Both the position numbers and the translations under genes were made by a program. A model generated the notes under the pieces. The model was not told where the DNA came from, did not search any database, and was given only the letters and a program-made list of their open reading frames with translations. This document shows positions 36,700 to 45,484 of a stretch of 64,000 nucleotides of DNA, piece after piece. The stretch lies in NCBI GenBank assembly GCA_003605175.1, contig QWDA01000005.1, positions 62,001-126,000 of the forward strand. The letters are read 5' to 3'. Origin of the DNA: Paracoccaceae bacterium. GTDB taxonomy: Bacteria > Pseudomonadota > Alphaproteobacteria > Rhodobacterales > Rhodobacteraceae. Positions within the stretch are counted from its first letter, which is position 1. Each line of letters opens with the position of its first letter.

Positions 36700-37826
36700 C
36701 AGTTGGCGTTCCCTGAGGCCGCGGGGGCGGCGTTCTCGGCGACGGCGGCGACAAGCTGGCCGTCACTCACCATGTTCTGGCCCGAGACGATGATCCGGGC
36801 GCCCTCCGGAATGCCGGCCAGGACCAGCCCGTCCGGCGTGTCGTCGACGATCCGGACGGGCAGGAAGGCCACCTTGTCCGCCTCGCTCACGCTGCGCACG
36901 CCGAGCGTGCCGTCGGCGTCGAGCGCGACGACCGAGCGCGGCAGGACAACGGCGGGCGCCGTCTTCGCGGCGAGCTGTATCTCGGCCGACATGCCGGCGG
37001 GGATGGTCGCATCGAGATTGGCGATCGCCACTTCGATGGGGAAGGTGCGGGTCAGGCCCGACGCCGCACGCCGGACATAGCGCACCTCGCCCTCGGCCCT
37101 GCTGCCGTCGCCGAAGGTGACCGTGGCCCGCGTCCCCTTCGAGACCAGCGGGAGGTCACGCTCGTTGATCTCGCCGGCCACGACGATCGGATCGAGGGCC
37201 AGGAGCGTGGCCACCTCGGTGCCGGGCTGTACCCACGAGCCGGTTTCGACAAAGACCTGGTCGACGATCCCGGCAAAGGGCGCGTGGACTTCGAGCCGGT
37301 CGAGCTCGGCCCGGGCGGATGCAAGCGCCGACCGTGCCGATTCGCGCTTGGCGATGGACGCCTCGAGCTGCAGTTCCGGCAGGTTTCCGCTGGCGCGCAG
37401 CCGCTGGTTCGTCTCGGCCAGATGGGCGGCGCTCTCGAACTCGGCCTCGGCCGATGCGACGGCCGCCAGCTTTTCCGGCCCGTCGAGCGCCATCACGAGT
37501 TCGCCCTCCGGCAGGCTCATGCCCTCGGTGGCAGGCAGCTTGGCAATCGCGCCCTCGGTGCGCGCGACCAGGGTGACCTGCTTGTCGGCCTCGGTCTGGC
37601 CCGAGATGCGGATCGAACGTTCGTAGGGGGCCGGTTTCGCGATCACGAAGGCCACGGTCTGCATGGCCGGATCGGGTGCCGGTCCGGGGTCCGGTGCCGC
37701 GGATGCCCCGGCGGTCTCGGGTTCGCTCACCGCGCTGCCGACAGACGAGAATTTTCCGGTCGCCACCCAAACGCCCGAGGCAAGCAGCACGACGCATGCG
37801 GTGACCGTGTGAAATTTGATGCTCAT
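36699..37826 (-). CDS. RND efflux periplasmic adaptor (membrane fusion protein)
   Basis: Adaptor subunit, 375 residues, linking the RND transporter to an outer-membrane channel. An N-terminal signal or anchor segment (VTACVVLLASGVWVATG) is followed by the barrel-sandwich strands (VTLVARTEGAIAKLPATEGMSLPEGELVMALDG), a short helical hairpin (EAEFESAAHLAETNQRLRASGNLPELQLEASIAKRESARSALASARAELDR, residues about 115-165) and APFAGIVDQVFVETGSWVQPG, the closing lipoyl half. ATG 37826 was preferred; an in-frame GTG nine codons upstream (37853) also exists. Confidence 0.93.
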   Translation of the reverse strand: MSIKFHTVTACVVLLASGVWVATGKFSSVGSAVSEPETAGASAAPDPGPAPDPAMQTVAFVIAKPAPYERSIRISGQTEADKQVTLVARTEGAIAKLPATEGMSLPEGELVMALDGPEKLAAVASAEAEFESAAHLAETNQRLRASGNLPELQLEASIAKRESARSALASARAELDRLEVHAPFAGIVDQVFVETGSWVQPGTEVATLLALDPIVVAGEINERDLPLVSKGTRATVTFGDGSRAEGEVRYVRRAASGLTRTFPIEVAIANLDATIPAGMSAEIQLAAKTAPAVVLPRSVVALDADGTLGVRSVSEADKVAFLPVRIVDDTPDGLVLAGIPEGARIIVSGQNMVSDGQLVAAVAENAAPAASGNAN

Positions 37827-37881
37827 GACGATCCGTTCTAGGGCGCGACCCACAATTACATATTTGATCTGCGGGGCCCGA

Positions 37882-37903
37882 TTCCAAGCTGGCGCGATTG
37901 GAA
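37882..37903. promoter_or_regulatory. Inverted repeat upstream of the RND operon
   Basis: TTCCAA (37882-37887) and its exact complement TTGGAA (37898-37903) are separated by 10 bases, about 60 bases upstream of the adaptor start, in a spacer of about 290 bases (37827-38119) that holds no gene. This is a plausible operator for a TetR- or LysR-type regulator, but no such gene lies beside it. Confidence 0.35.
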
Positions 37904-38119
37904 GCCCGGCACATACCGGAATCTGCCGAATTGCCGTTCAGACTGGCATGGAAGGCGAAATGCTCGATGCGCCCCGTCTCAACCTGCCGAGGTTGCGGCC
38001 GCCCCGCTCGCGGGTCAAGTCCGAATACTTCCTGGGACGAGTCTGCGAAAATGCACCGCGAAAGCGGCCATCGGTCGGCCCGCGCCGGTGTCGAGGGCCC
38101 CGGCGAATGGCCGCCGCGC

Positions 38120-40510
38120 CTACCGATCGAGCGAGGCTTCCCAGCCTTTCAGGAAGTCCCGCCGCTTGAGCGGATCCAGGTAGGTCAGGAGTCCGGGCCC
38201 GAGCCGGATCGGGAGATAGTTGCGGGACGGACCGGCAAGCGCCTCGGGGAAATACGCGGAATCGATGGGGATCAGCGGCGTTTCGGCGCCGATGAGTTCC
38301 TGCGTCTCGGGCGAGAGCAGGAATTTCAGAAACGCCTCCGCCAGGTCGGGGTCCTTCGCATCTTTCGGCACAAAGGCCGTGCGGGTCATGACCAGGTTGA
38401 AGTCGTCGAGGAAGTGGATGCCGATCCTCGGATCGGCCCTCGCGGAGGCGAGCGCATAGGAGCCGATCACGTTGAAGGCCAGCGCGAGCTCGCCATCGGC
38501 GGCGCCTTCGACCATGTCGGAGGTACAGCAGAAGGTCTTGAGGCCCGCGCGTCCCAGAACCTCGGTCAGGCGCTGGGCCTGCAGACCCTGCTCGGCATCC
38601 TGGGTGGCGTAGAGATAGCCGATGCCCGAGCCGCGAATGTCGTAGCCGCCGATCCGCCCGAGCAGCCGGTCCTCGTTGTCGCGGACGAAGGTGGCGAGAT
38701 CGCGATGGCTGGTCGGCAATTCCTTGGTCGAGAGGATGGCGCGGCTGTAGACGATGGCCGCCGGTTCGAACGTGAAGCCGAAGAGCTCCGAGCGCCATTC
38801 CGCCCAGCCCGGTGGCCGCAACGCTTCGGGCATGTCGATCCGGAGGGCGAGGCCCCTGTTCACCAGATCGACCTGGAGGTCCATTGCCGAGGAAATGACC
38901 AGGTCCGGGCCTGTGCCGGGCGCCGCGGCCAGAATGGCCTGGTGAAGCTCGACGGTGTGGTACTCGGTATAGACCACATCCACCGTCGGGTGTTTCGCCT
39001 CGTAGTCGGCGAGGATCGGCGCGAAGGCGGGCGTATCCGTCGCGCTCCAGATCTCGAGCGTATCGGCGCGTGCGGCCGGCGCCGCCCAGAACCCCGGGAT
39101 CAGCGCGGCGAGGAGCACCGCCAGGAGCCGGGGAAATGCCACGGAGACGGAGAGCCCGCCGAGGCTCGACTGGCCGAGACTGAGCCGTGCCTGGTGCCCC
39201 TCCGCCACCGCCCGGACGATGGAGAGCCCCAGGCCGGACCCCCCGTTCTTGCGCGAGAGGGAGGTGAACCGTTCGGTCGCCTTGAGCCGGTCGCGCCACG
39301 GAATGCCGGGCCCCGCATCCTCGACCGACAGCACGATGGTCTCTTCCCGCTGCGAAAGCTCGACCAGGATATTGTTCGCCTCCGGCCCGTGGCGAACGGC
39401 ATTGTCGATCAGGTTTCGCAGCGCCTCGCGGATCGACACCGCATCGCCGCGGATCCGGTCGGCCCCTTCGGGAAGATCGTCGCCGTTGAAGGTCAGCGTC
39501 ACCGAGCGCATGGAGACGTCGCGCAGAATGTCCGCCAGCGTTTCGCGGACGATGGGCAGCAGGCGGATGATGTCGAGGCTCGCGTGGTCCGTGCGATGGA
39601 TCACCATCGCGTTGGCCAGGAGCTGGTTGGTCAGCCGCACCGTGCGTTGCGCCTGGCGTTCGGCCCGTTCGACCCGGTTCCGCATCGTCTCGAAATCCTC
39701 GGCGTCGGCGGCAAGCGTGACGTGGCCGACCAGGGCCGAAAGCGAGGTGCGGGTCTGGTGCGCCACGTCGGCGATGAACGTCTCGGTCAGGGTCCTGGAC
39801 TGCCGCAGGCGGCCGATGAACAGGTTGATGGCGGTCCATAGCCCGCGGATCTCTTGCGGCGGCGTGCCGTCGATCTCGGAGAGATCGCCGGGCGCGCGGC
39901 GGCGCAGGTCCGCTTCGATCTGGTGCAGCGGCGCGAGCGAGGACCGGATCGCCAGCCAGACGAACCCGAGCCCCAGGAGGGATACGGCGGCGAGGCCGAG
40001 AAGCCCGGTGAGGAACAGCGCGCGCTCCTGTGCCTGCCGCGCCCCGAGCGTCTGCCCGACCTGGACGAAGATCCACTCGCGCCCTGTGGAGGACAGAAGC
40101 GCGCGGCCCTGCAGCACGAACCGGAAATCGGTGCCGTCGACCTGTCCGGTGAAGAAACGCTGTTCCGCCCCGGAGGTCGCGAGCGCGGAGAGCTTGTCGG
40201 GCAGGGGCAGGTCCCGCCGCCCGGTGACATGCTCGCCGCCCTGCGCGAAGACCGCATAGACGACCCGCTCGTCCGGAGCGAGGCCGAGAATGTCCATCGC
40301 GGATGTCGGCAGGTCGGCCGTCGGCCCGTCCGGCCCGATCGAGACGCGCTCCAGGATGGACAGGGCGGCGCCCGCCAGGAGCAGGTCGTAGGTTCGCTCC
40401 GCCGCCGCGCGGGCGTAGTTCCACAAGAGGACCGAAATCACCACGAGCAGCACCACGAAGGCGGCGGCCATAGTCGCGAGCAGGCGGCGCTGAAGCGACC
40501 CGCCGAGCAT
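38120..40510 (-). CDS. TctE-like sensor histidine kinase fused to a C-terminal periplasmic solute-binding domain
   Basis: A 796-residue fusion. Residues 1-455 form a TctE-type kinase: TM1 at about 10-30, a periplasmic 2CSK_N-like sensor, TM2 at about 165-190, HAMP, the H-box FIADVAHQTRTSLSAL (His near 251), the N-box LRNLIDNAVRHG, and the ATP lids VEDAGPGIPW and GGSGLGLSIVRAVAEG. Right after the last ATPase strand comes a hydrophobic stretch (LLAVLLAALIPGFWAA, about 460-475) ending in APAARADT, like a signal peptide. Residues about 482-796 are an ABC-type solute-binding protein resembling Fe(III)-binding proteins (LEIWSATDTPAFAPILADYE, GPDLVISSAM, FLLSPETQELI). No stop or ribosome site separates the parts, although an in-frame GTG lies at the junction. 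Confidence 0.85.
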   Translation of the reverse strand: MLGGSLQRRLLATMAAAFVVLLVVISVLLWNYARAAAERTYDLLLAGAALSILERVSIGPDGPTADLPTSAMDILGLAPDERVVYAVFAQGGEHVTGRRDLPLPDKLSALATSGAEQRFFTGQVDGTDFRFVLQGRALLSSTGREWIFVQVGQTLGARQAQERALFLTGLLGLAAVSLLGLGFVWLAIRSSLAPLHQIEADLRRRAPGDLSEIDGTPPQEIRGLWTAINLFIGRLRQSRTLTETFIADVAHQTRTSLSALVGHVTLAADAEDFETMRNRVERAERQAQRTVRLTNQLLANAMVIHRTDHASLDIIRLLPIVRETLADILRDVSMRSVTLTFNGDDLPEGADRIRGDAVSIREALRNLIDNAVRHGPEANNILVELSQREETIVLSVEDAGPGIPWRDRLKATERFTSLSRKNGGSGLGLSIVRAVAEGHQARLSLGQSSLGGLSVSVAFPRLLAVLLAALIPGFWAAPAARADTLEIWSATDTPAFAPILADYEAKHPTVDVVYTEYHTVELHQAILAAAPGTGPDLVISSAMDLQVDLVNRGLALRIDMPEALRPPGWAEWRSELFGFTFEPAAIVYSRAILSTKELPTSHRDLATFVRDNEDRLLGRIGGYDIRGSGIGYLYATQDAEQGLQAQRLTEVLGRAGLKTFCCTSDMVEGAADGELALAFNVIGSYALASARADPRIGIHFLDDFNLVMTRTAFVPKDAKDPDLAEAFLKFLLSPETQELIGAETPLIPIDSAYFPEALAGPSRNYLPIRLGPGLLTYLDPLKRRDFLKGWEASLDR

Positions 40511-40511
40511 G

Positions 40512-41186
40512 TCAGTCGTCCTCGGAGACATAGGCCATGTAGCCAAGGCCACGCGCCGTCCGCACGACAAGCTGGGTCGGCTCCAGCTTGCGGCGCAGGC
40601 GCGCCACCAGTTGCTCCACGGCGTTCATGCTGGGCGCTTCCTCGAACGTGTAGAGCTTGTCGGCGACCTCTTCCTTGGTCAGCATCCGGCCCAGATTGTC
40701 GACGAGAATCTCCAGAAGCTGGATTTCCCGCGCCCGCATCTCCGCATCCCGGCCATCGATCAGGGCGCGCTTGGCCGCCCGGTCGAAAACCAGGTTCCCC
40801 GCTTCGAAGAGGTTGCTGGCCGATCCCGCGGACCGGCGCGCCAGCACGCGGCACCGTGCGGTCAGCTCGCGGAAGTCGACCGGCTTGACCATGTAGTCGT
40901 CGGCCCCCGCATCGAGGCCGGTGACGCGGTCGTCGATCTGGCTTCGCGCGGTCAGGATCATCACCGGCGTGAGGTCGCCGCGCGCGCGCAGCGATCTGAG
41001 GAGTTCGAAACCCGACTTGCCCGGCAGGTTGATGTCCAGAAGGACGATGTCGAACCTGGCGTGGCGCAGCAACTCGTTCGCGCTGTTCCCGTCCGGCTCG
41101 TGATCGACGGAATGCCCCTCCGACCGCATGCGGTGGAGAATCGTCTCGGCCAGTTCTTCGTTGTCTTCCACCAGAAGCATACGCAT
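40512..41186 (-). CDS. TctD-like OmpR-family response regulator
   Basis: A 224-residue DNA-binding response regulator. The receiver domain starts MRMLLVEDNEELAETI, with the acidic pocket and the phospho-acceptor Asp in DIVLLDINLPGKSG (near residue 51), Thr in MILTARS and Lys in YMVKPVDF. The winged helix follows at about 130-220 (LTKEEVADKLYTFEEAPSMNAVEQLVARLRRKL). The stop codon is one base before the start of the sensor-kinase gene, so the pair is co-expressed. It is divergent from tctC, whose promoter carries three 11-bp-phased repeats, the pattern expected for this family. A GTG start seven codons earlier is less likely. Confidence 0.95.
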   Translation of the reverse strand: MRMLLVEDNEELAETILHRMRSEGHSVDHEPDGNSANELLRHARFDIVLLDINLPGKSGFELLRSLRARGDLTPVMILTARSQIDDRVTGLDAGADDYMVKPVDFRELTARCRVLARRSAGSASNLFEAGNLVFDRAAKRALIDGRDAEMRAREIQLLEILVDNLGRMLTKEEVADKLYTFEEAPSMNAVEQLVARLRRKLEPTQLVVRTARGLGYMAYVSEDD

Positions 41187-41245
41187 GCTGGAATCTAATC
41201 GCCGCACGCCAATTCTGAGAAGCCGAAATGCGCTTTTTCCGTGCC

Positions 41246-41274
41246 GGTCAGCCTGGTGTCAGCTTCGGGTCAGC
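41246..41274 (+). promoter_or_regulatory. Three direct repeats, likely response-regulator operator of tctCBA
   Basis: GTCAGC occurs at 41247, 41258 and 41269, exactly 11 bases apart (GTCAGC-N5 repeated), in the spacer between the divergent response-regulator gene and tctC. One-turn spacing of direct repeats is typical of OmpR-family response-regulator sites. The array lies 88 bases before the tctC start, a suitable place for activation. Confidence 0.65.
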
Positions 41275-41361
41275 AGGGTTACAGCCCTGCGCAATAGAGT
41301 TCTTCCGGGGCCGGCATGAAACCATTGCCGGTACGAACAATTGCCTCAGGGAGGGGATCCA

Positions 41362-42330
41362 GTGAACATTCTGCGTCTTGGCGCCATCGTCGCGCTGTCC
41401 GTCGGTCTTGCCGCACCCACATTCGCACAGGGCATCGACAGCCCGGAATGCGTCGCCCCGGCCAATCCGGGCGGCGGCTTCGACCTGACCTGCCGCATTG
41501 CCCAGACCGGCCTCGAGCCGCAGCTGGGTGAAGCGATGCAGGTGACCTTCATGCCCGGCGGGATCGGCGCCGTGGCGTACAACCTGTTCAACACCACGCG
41601 CACCGATGACGGTTCGGCGATCGTCGCCTTCTCGTCGGGGTCGCTGCTCAACATCGCCACCGGCAAGTACGGCGAGTTCGACGAGAACGACGTGCGCTGG
41701 GTGGCCACGGCCGGGGCCGATTTCGGCGCGGTCATCGTGCGCTCGGACAGCAAGTACCAGACGCTGTCCCAGCTCATGGATGACTTTGCCGCCGATCCGG
41801 CCAGCGTCGTCCTCGGCGCCGGCGGTTCCGTCGGCTCGCAGGACTGGATGAAGGGCGCGCTGCTCCTGCGCGATGCCGGCGCCTCGCCGCGCGACATGCG
41901 CTACGTCGCCTTCGATGGCGGCGGCGAAGCGATCGCCGCGCTGCTCGGCGGGTCGATCGAGGTCTATACCGGCGATGTCGGCGAAATGGTGCCGCATCTC
42001 GACAGCGGCGACATGCGCATCCTGGCCGTGCTGTCCTCCGAGCGGCTTGGCGGCGCCTTCGCCGACATCCCGACGGCGATCGAGCAGGGCTACAACGTCG
42101 AATGGACGATCATGCGCGGCTTCTACATGGGCGGCGAAGTGTCCGACGCGGCCTACAACGCCTGGGTCGATGCCTTCAAGGCGGCCTACCAGACCGAGGA
42201 ATTCGCCGCGCTGCAGGCCGAAAAGGGCCTTCTGCCGCTGAACGTGGCCGGTGACGAGCTCACGGCCATGGTCAAGAAGAACGTGCAGGGGCTGCGCGAG
42301 GTCGCCAAGGAAGCCGGCCTGATCCAGTAG
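41362..42330 (+). CDS. tctC: Tripartite tricarboxylate transporter substrate-binding protein
   Basis: Periplasmic receptor (322 residues) delivering a carboxylate, by analogy citrate or another tricarboxylate or aromatic acid, to the TctAB membrane part. The signal peptide is residues 1-22 (GAIVALSVGLAAPTFAQ). The TctC hallmark CVAPANPGGGFDLTCRI follows, and VSDAAYNAWVDAFKAAYQTEEF is the usual C-terminal helix. The start is GTG 41362, with GGGAGGGG about six bases upstream, and is confirmed by the signal peptide. It is transcribed divergently from the two-component genes and followed by a strong hairpin before tctB. Confidence 0.93.
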   Translation: MNILRLGAIVALSVGLAAPTFAQGIDSPECVAPANPGGGFDLTCRIAQTGLEPQLGEAMQVTFMPGGIGAVAYNLFNTTRTDDGSAIVAFSSGSLLNIATGKYGEFDENDVRWVATAGADFGAVIVRSDSKYQTLSQLMDDFAADPASVVLGAGGSVGSQDWMKGALLLRDAGASPRDMRYVAFDGGGEAIAALLGGSIEVYTGDVGEMVPHLDSGDMRILAVLSSERLGGAFADIPTAIEQGYNVEWTIMRGFYMGGEVSDAAYNAWVDAFKAAYQTEEFAALQAEKGLLPLNVAGDELTAMVKKNVQGLREVAKEAGLIQ

Positions 42331-42349
42331 CGCCGGCGTCAAACCAGCA

Positions 42350-42378
42350 GGCCGGCCCCGAGAGCGACGGGGCCGGCC
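42350..42378 (+). other. Strong intercistronic stem-loop between tctC and tctB
   Basis: GGCCGGCCCCG (42350-42360), a seven-base loop, and the exact complement CGGGGCCGGCC (42368-42378). There is no T-run. It lies between the receptor gene and the membrane-subunit genes, where such hairpins commonly stabilise the upstream message or partly terminate, giving more receptor than permease. Confidence 0.7.
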
Positions 42379-42405
42379 GCGCGATCATCCAGGGAGGGGG
42401 CAATC

Positions 42406-42885
42406 ATGGCCGACCGTGTCTTCGCGGGTGTGCTGCTGCTTGTGACGCTGGCCTATTCGGTCATCGCGTTCACGGCGATCAGCGCACCCTTTCAATACGA
42501 TCCGCTCGGACCGGAAAGCTGGCCGAGACTGCTGTCCATCGTCGCGATCCTCTGCATTCTCGCGATTCTCTGGAAACCCGATACGGAGGCGCTGGACGTT
42601 TCCAACAGGGCGTGGTTCCGGCTCTTCGCGACGGTCGTCCTGCTCGTTGCCTATGCCGAGCTCTACGAACCGTTCGGCTTTGTCGTCGCCACGATCCTGT
42701 TCGGGACCGTCATGGCCGCGATGCTGGGGGCCGGGATCCTGCGTGCCGGCATCTTCGGCGTGGTGGCCGGCGTGGCCGGTTACCTGCTCTGCGCCCAGTT
42801 GATGGGGCTGAACCTGCCCGAAGGGGAGCTGGTCGCCTGGGTCACCGGGGCCTTCACACCTGACACGACGGGGGGATCTTCCTGA
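42406..42885 (+). CDS. tctB: Tripartite tricarboxylate transporter small membrane protein
   Basis: A 159-residue protein with four hydrophobic helices (about residues 5-25, 42-60, 72-90 and 98-130), the TctB/DUF1468 arrangement. FQYDPLGPESWPRLLSI is the conserved first loop. It pairs with TctA to form the membrane complex. The stop overlaps the tctA start by one base (TGATG). GGGAGGGGG precedes the ATG at 42406. Confidence 0.9.
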   Translation: MADRVFAGVLLLVTLAYSVIAFTAISAPFQYDPLGPESWPRLLSIVAILCILAILWKPDTEALDVSNRAWFRLFATVVLLVAYAELYEPFGFVVATILFGTVMAAMLGAGILRAGIFGVVAGVAGYLLCAQLMGLNLPEGELVAWVTGAFTPDTTGGSS

Positions 42886-44384
42886 TGGAATCCGTAATCT
42901 CCGGGCTCGCGACCGGCTTCGGCGTGGCCTTCCAGCCGTTCAACCTGATGCTCGTCGTCTTCGGCTGCTTCGCCGGCACGCTGATCGGCGCCCTGCCGGG
43001 GCTCGGCCCGATCAACGGCGTGGCGATCCTTCTGCCCATCGCGTACGGGCTCGGCTTTCCGCCGGAATCCGCGCTGATCCTGCTCGCGGGCATCTATTAT
43101 GGCGCCGAGTATGGCGGCCGCGTCTCGGCGATCCTCTTGAACGTGCCGGGCGATGCCGGCGCGGTCATGACCACGATCGACGGCAACCCGATGGCGCGCG
43201 CGGGCGAGGCCGGACGGGCGCTCTCGCTCTCGGCGGTGGCGTCCTTCGTCGGTGGCACCTTCGCGGTCGTCCTTCTGTCCATCTTCGGCCCCGCACTGGC
43301 GGCCTTCGCCGTCACCTTCTCGCCGTCCGACTACGTCGCGCTCATGGTCTTCGCCTTCGCCTCGCTGGCCTCGCTGGTGGGCAAGAGCACGGTCAAGACG
43401 CTGCTCGGCGCGCTGATCGGCCTGATGCTGGCGACCATCGGCATCGACGCGAATACCGGCGTCGCGCGCTACACGTTCGGCATTCCGGACATCCTGGCGG
43501 GGATCGACTTCCTGATCGTCGTCGTCGGCCTCTTCGGCATGGCGGAGCTTCTGACCCTGGTCGAGCACCAGGCGGCCGGCACGCTGAAGTCCCTGCCGGT
43601 GGACAAGAGCTTCGTCCGCTGGGCCGACATCTCCAGGACGAAATGGACCATCGCGCGCTCCTCGGTGATCGGGTTCTTCATCGGTATCCTGCCCGGCACC
43701 GGCGCCTCGGTGGCCTCCGCCGTCGCCTACGGCACCGAAAAGCGCATCTCCGACCGCGAGGGCACCTTCGGTCATGGCGACCCGCGCGGGCTGGCCGCCC
43801 CGGAGGCCGCCAACAACGCCGCGGCGGGCGGGGCGATGGTGCCGATGCTGACGCTCGGCATCCCCGGCTCGGGCACGACGGCGATCCTTCTCGGCGCGCT
43901 CCTGATGTTCAACATCCAGCCGGGCCCGATGATGTTCACGCAGCGGCCCGAGGTCGCCTGGGGCCTCATCGCCTCGATGTATATCGGCAATGTGGCGCTC
44001 CTGGTCATCAACCTGCCGATGGTCGGGCTCTTCGCGCGGATGCTGACCATCCCGCAGCACTACCTGACCCCGCTCATCGCGATCCTCGCCTTCATCGGCA
44101 TCTACACGATCGTCGGGAACCCGTTCGACCTGCTGATGATCACAGGGCTGGGCGTGTTCGGCTGGCTCCTGCGCAAGATGGAGTTCTCGCTCGCGCCGGT
44201 GATCCTGGGCTTCGTTCTGGGCGGGCTCTTCGAGGACAACCTGCGCCGCGCGCTGTCGATCTCGGGCGGCGACTGGTTCATCCTCGTGGAAAGCTGGAAG
44301 AGTATCGCGATGTACTTGCTGGCCATCCTGGTCGCCGTCGTGCCCGTCATCCTGGCGCGCCGGCAGAAGGTGGTGGTGGCGTGA
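42885..44384 (+). CDS. tctA: Tripartite tricarboxylate transporter large permease
   Basis: A 499-residue permease with about 11-12 membrane helices, the main transport subunit. Family signatures are GTLIGALPGLGPINGVAILLPI near the N-terminus, IYYGAEYGGRVSAILLNVPGDAGAVMTTIDG, and the later LPGTGASVASAVAYGTEKR and ANNAAAGGAMVPMLTLGIPGSGTTAILLGALLM, which form the duplicated re-entrant signature. Length is standard. Transport is probably driven by an ion gradient, as for other TctA proteins. Confidence 0.95.
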   Translation: MESVISGLATGFGVAFQPFNLMLVVFGCFAGTLIGALPGLGPINGVAILLPIAYGLGFPPESALILLAGIYYGAEYGGRVSAILLNVPGDAGAVMTTIDGNPMARAGEAGRALSLSAVASFVGGTFAVVLLSIFGPALAAFAVTFSPSDYVALMVFAFASLASLVGKSTVKTLLGALIGLMLATIGIDANTGVARYTFGIPDILAGIDFLIVVVGLFGMAELLTLVEHQAAGTLKSLPVDKSFVRWADISRTKWTIARSSVIGFFIGILPGTGASVASAVAYGTEKRISDREGTFGHGDPRGLAAPEAANNAAAGGAMVPMLTLGIPGSGTTAILLGALLMFNIQPGPMMFTQRPEVAWGLIASMYIGNVALLVINLPMVGLFARMLTIPQHYLTPLIAILAFIGIYTIVGNPFDLLMITGLGVFGWLLRKMEFSLAPVILGFVLGGLFEDNLRRALSISGGDWFILVESWKSIAMYLLAILVAVVPVILARRQKVVVA

Positions 44385-44406
44385 CGACAGGTCCGCGGGC
44401 TGACCG

Positions 44407-45438
44407 TTGCGCGGATTGAAGGCATGGGCGCCCCACGGGCTGGCTGCAGCGGCCGGTCTCGGAGGGGCGGCCCTTGCCGCCTTTCTCGGCCTTCCCGCCG
44501 CGCCGCTGATCGGGGCCACCGTCGCCGTCGCGCTGACCAGCGCGCTGGGCGGGGCGGTGGCAGTCTCGAACCGGCTCCGGGACGTGGCCTTCGCGCTGAT
44601 CGGCCTCTCGCTCGGCTCGGGCGTGAATGCCGAGATCGTCGCCCGCCTGCCGCTGTGGTCGGTCAGCCTTCTCGGGCTGATACTGTCGCTCGTCGCGACG
44701 GTCTTCGCCGGGCGCTGGCTGCTGACCCGGTACTTCGGGTTCGATCAGGCGACGGCGGTCCTGGCGAGCACGCCGGGAACGATGTCCAACGCGCTCGCGA
44801 TCGCCGTCGAGGGGCGCGGCGACCCGACCGCCGTGATGGTCCTGCAGGTGCTGCGCCTTCTGGTCCTGGTCGTCGCGGTGCCGCCGCTCGCGGTCGCGCT
44901 CGGCGCGCCGGATGCGGAAGCCGGGGTGTCCGTGGCGCAGATGCCGCTCCTGCCGCTCCTTCTGCTTCTGGCCCTGACCGTCCTCGTCGGGATCGCCGGC
45001 GCCCGACAAAGGATCCCTGCGGCAACGCTGCTCGGGGGGATGATCCTCAGCGCCCTCGCGCATGGTTCCGGGCTGGTGGAAGGGAGCGTCCCGCCGATCG
45101 CGATCTTCCTCGGCTTCACCGTGACCGGCGCGGTTCTCGGCACGCGAGTCTCCTCGGTGAGCATGTCGCAACTCGCCCGTTTCATCGCCGCCGGCCTGAC
45201 CGTCGTCGCCGCGACCCTCGTTCTCGCGACGCTGTTCGCCGCCGCCACCTGGGCCTTGACCGGTCTGCCGCTCGGCCAGGTCGTGATCGCCTATGCCCCC
45301 GGCGGCGTCGAGGCGATGGCGGCCATCGGCCTCCTGCTCGGGTACGACCCGGCCTATGTCGCCGCGCACCATTTCACCCGGATCCTGATTCTCGTCGTCC
45401 TGGTCCCGCTGGCCCTTCCGCGCGACCCTGCGGTCTGA
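44407..45438 (+). CDS. AbrB-family membrane protein (duplicated permease-like domain)
   Basis: A 343-residue membrane protein with about ten helices in two related halves, matching the Gram-negative AbrB/'ammonia monooxygenase' family (PF05145). Marks are GLPAAPLIGATVAVA and STPGTMSNALAIAVEGRGDPTAVMVLQVLRLLVLVVAVPP in the first half, with YAPGGVEAMAAIGLLLGYDPAYVAAHHFTRIL in the second. It is not the DNA-binding AbrB. The start is TTG 44407, 22 bases after tctA, so it is probably co-transcribed and may move the same or a related organic acid. Function is unproven in the family. Confidence 0.85.
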   Translation: MRGLKAWAPHGLAAAAGLGGAALAAFLGLPAAPLIGATVAVALTSALGGAVAVSNRLRDVAFALIGLSLGSGVNAEIVARLPLWSVSLLGLILSLVATVFAGRWLLTRYFGFDQATAVLASTPGTMSNALAIAVEGRGDPTAVMVLQVLRLLVLVVAVPPLAVALGAPDAEAGVSVAQMPLLPLLLLLALTVLVGIAGARQRIPAATLLGGMILSALAHGSGLVEGSVPPIAIFLGFTVTGAVLGTRVSSVSMSQLARFIAAGLTVVAATLVLATLFAAATWALTGLPLGQVVIAYAPGGVEAMAAIGLLLGYDPAYVAAHHFTRILILVVLVPLALPRDPAV

Positions 45439-45448
45439 CCGCAGGGTC
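45424..45448 (+). terminator. Terminator of the tct operon
   Basis: GACCCTGCGGTC (45424-45435) and its exact complement GACCGCAGGGTC (45437-45448) are separated by one base and enclose the stop codon of the AbrB-family gene. In RNA a nine-pair stem with a five-base loop is expected. No T-run follows. Confidence 0.7.
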
Positions 45449-45484
45449 GGGCAGGTGGAGCGTCGCGTGACCGCGCCAACCGGC

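Noticed and set aside
32987-37080. Very long open frames (over 1100 codons) on both strands across the RND pump genes
   Set aside because: The RND transporter and adaptor read clearly in other frames with full family motifs; these products are Arg/Gly/His-rich shadows.
39085-39150. A separate solute-binding protein gene starting at the in-frame GTG at the kinase/binding-protein junction
   Set aside because: There is no ribosome site before that GTG and the kinase frame has no stop, so a fusion is the simpler reading; an internal start or proteolytic cut is not excluded.
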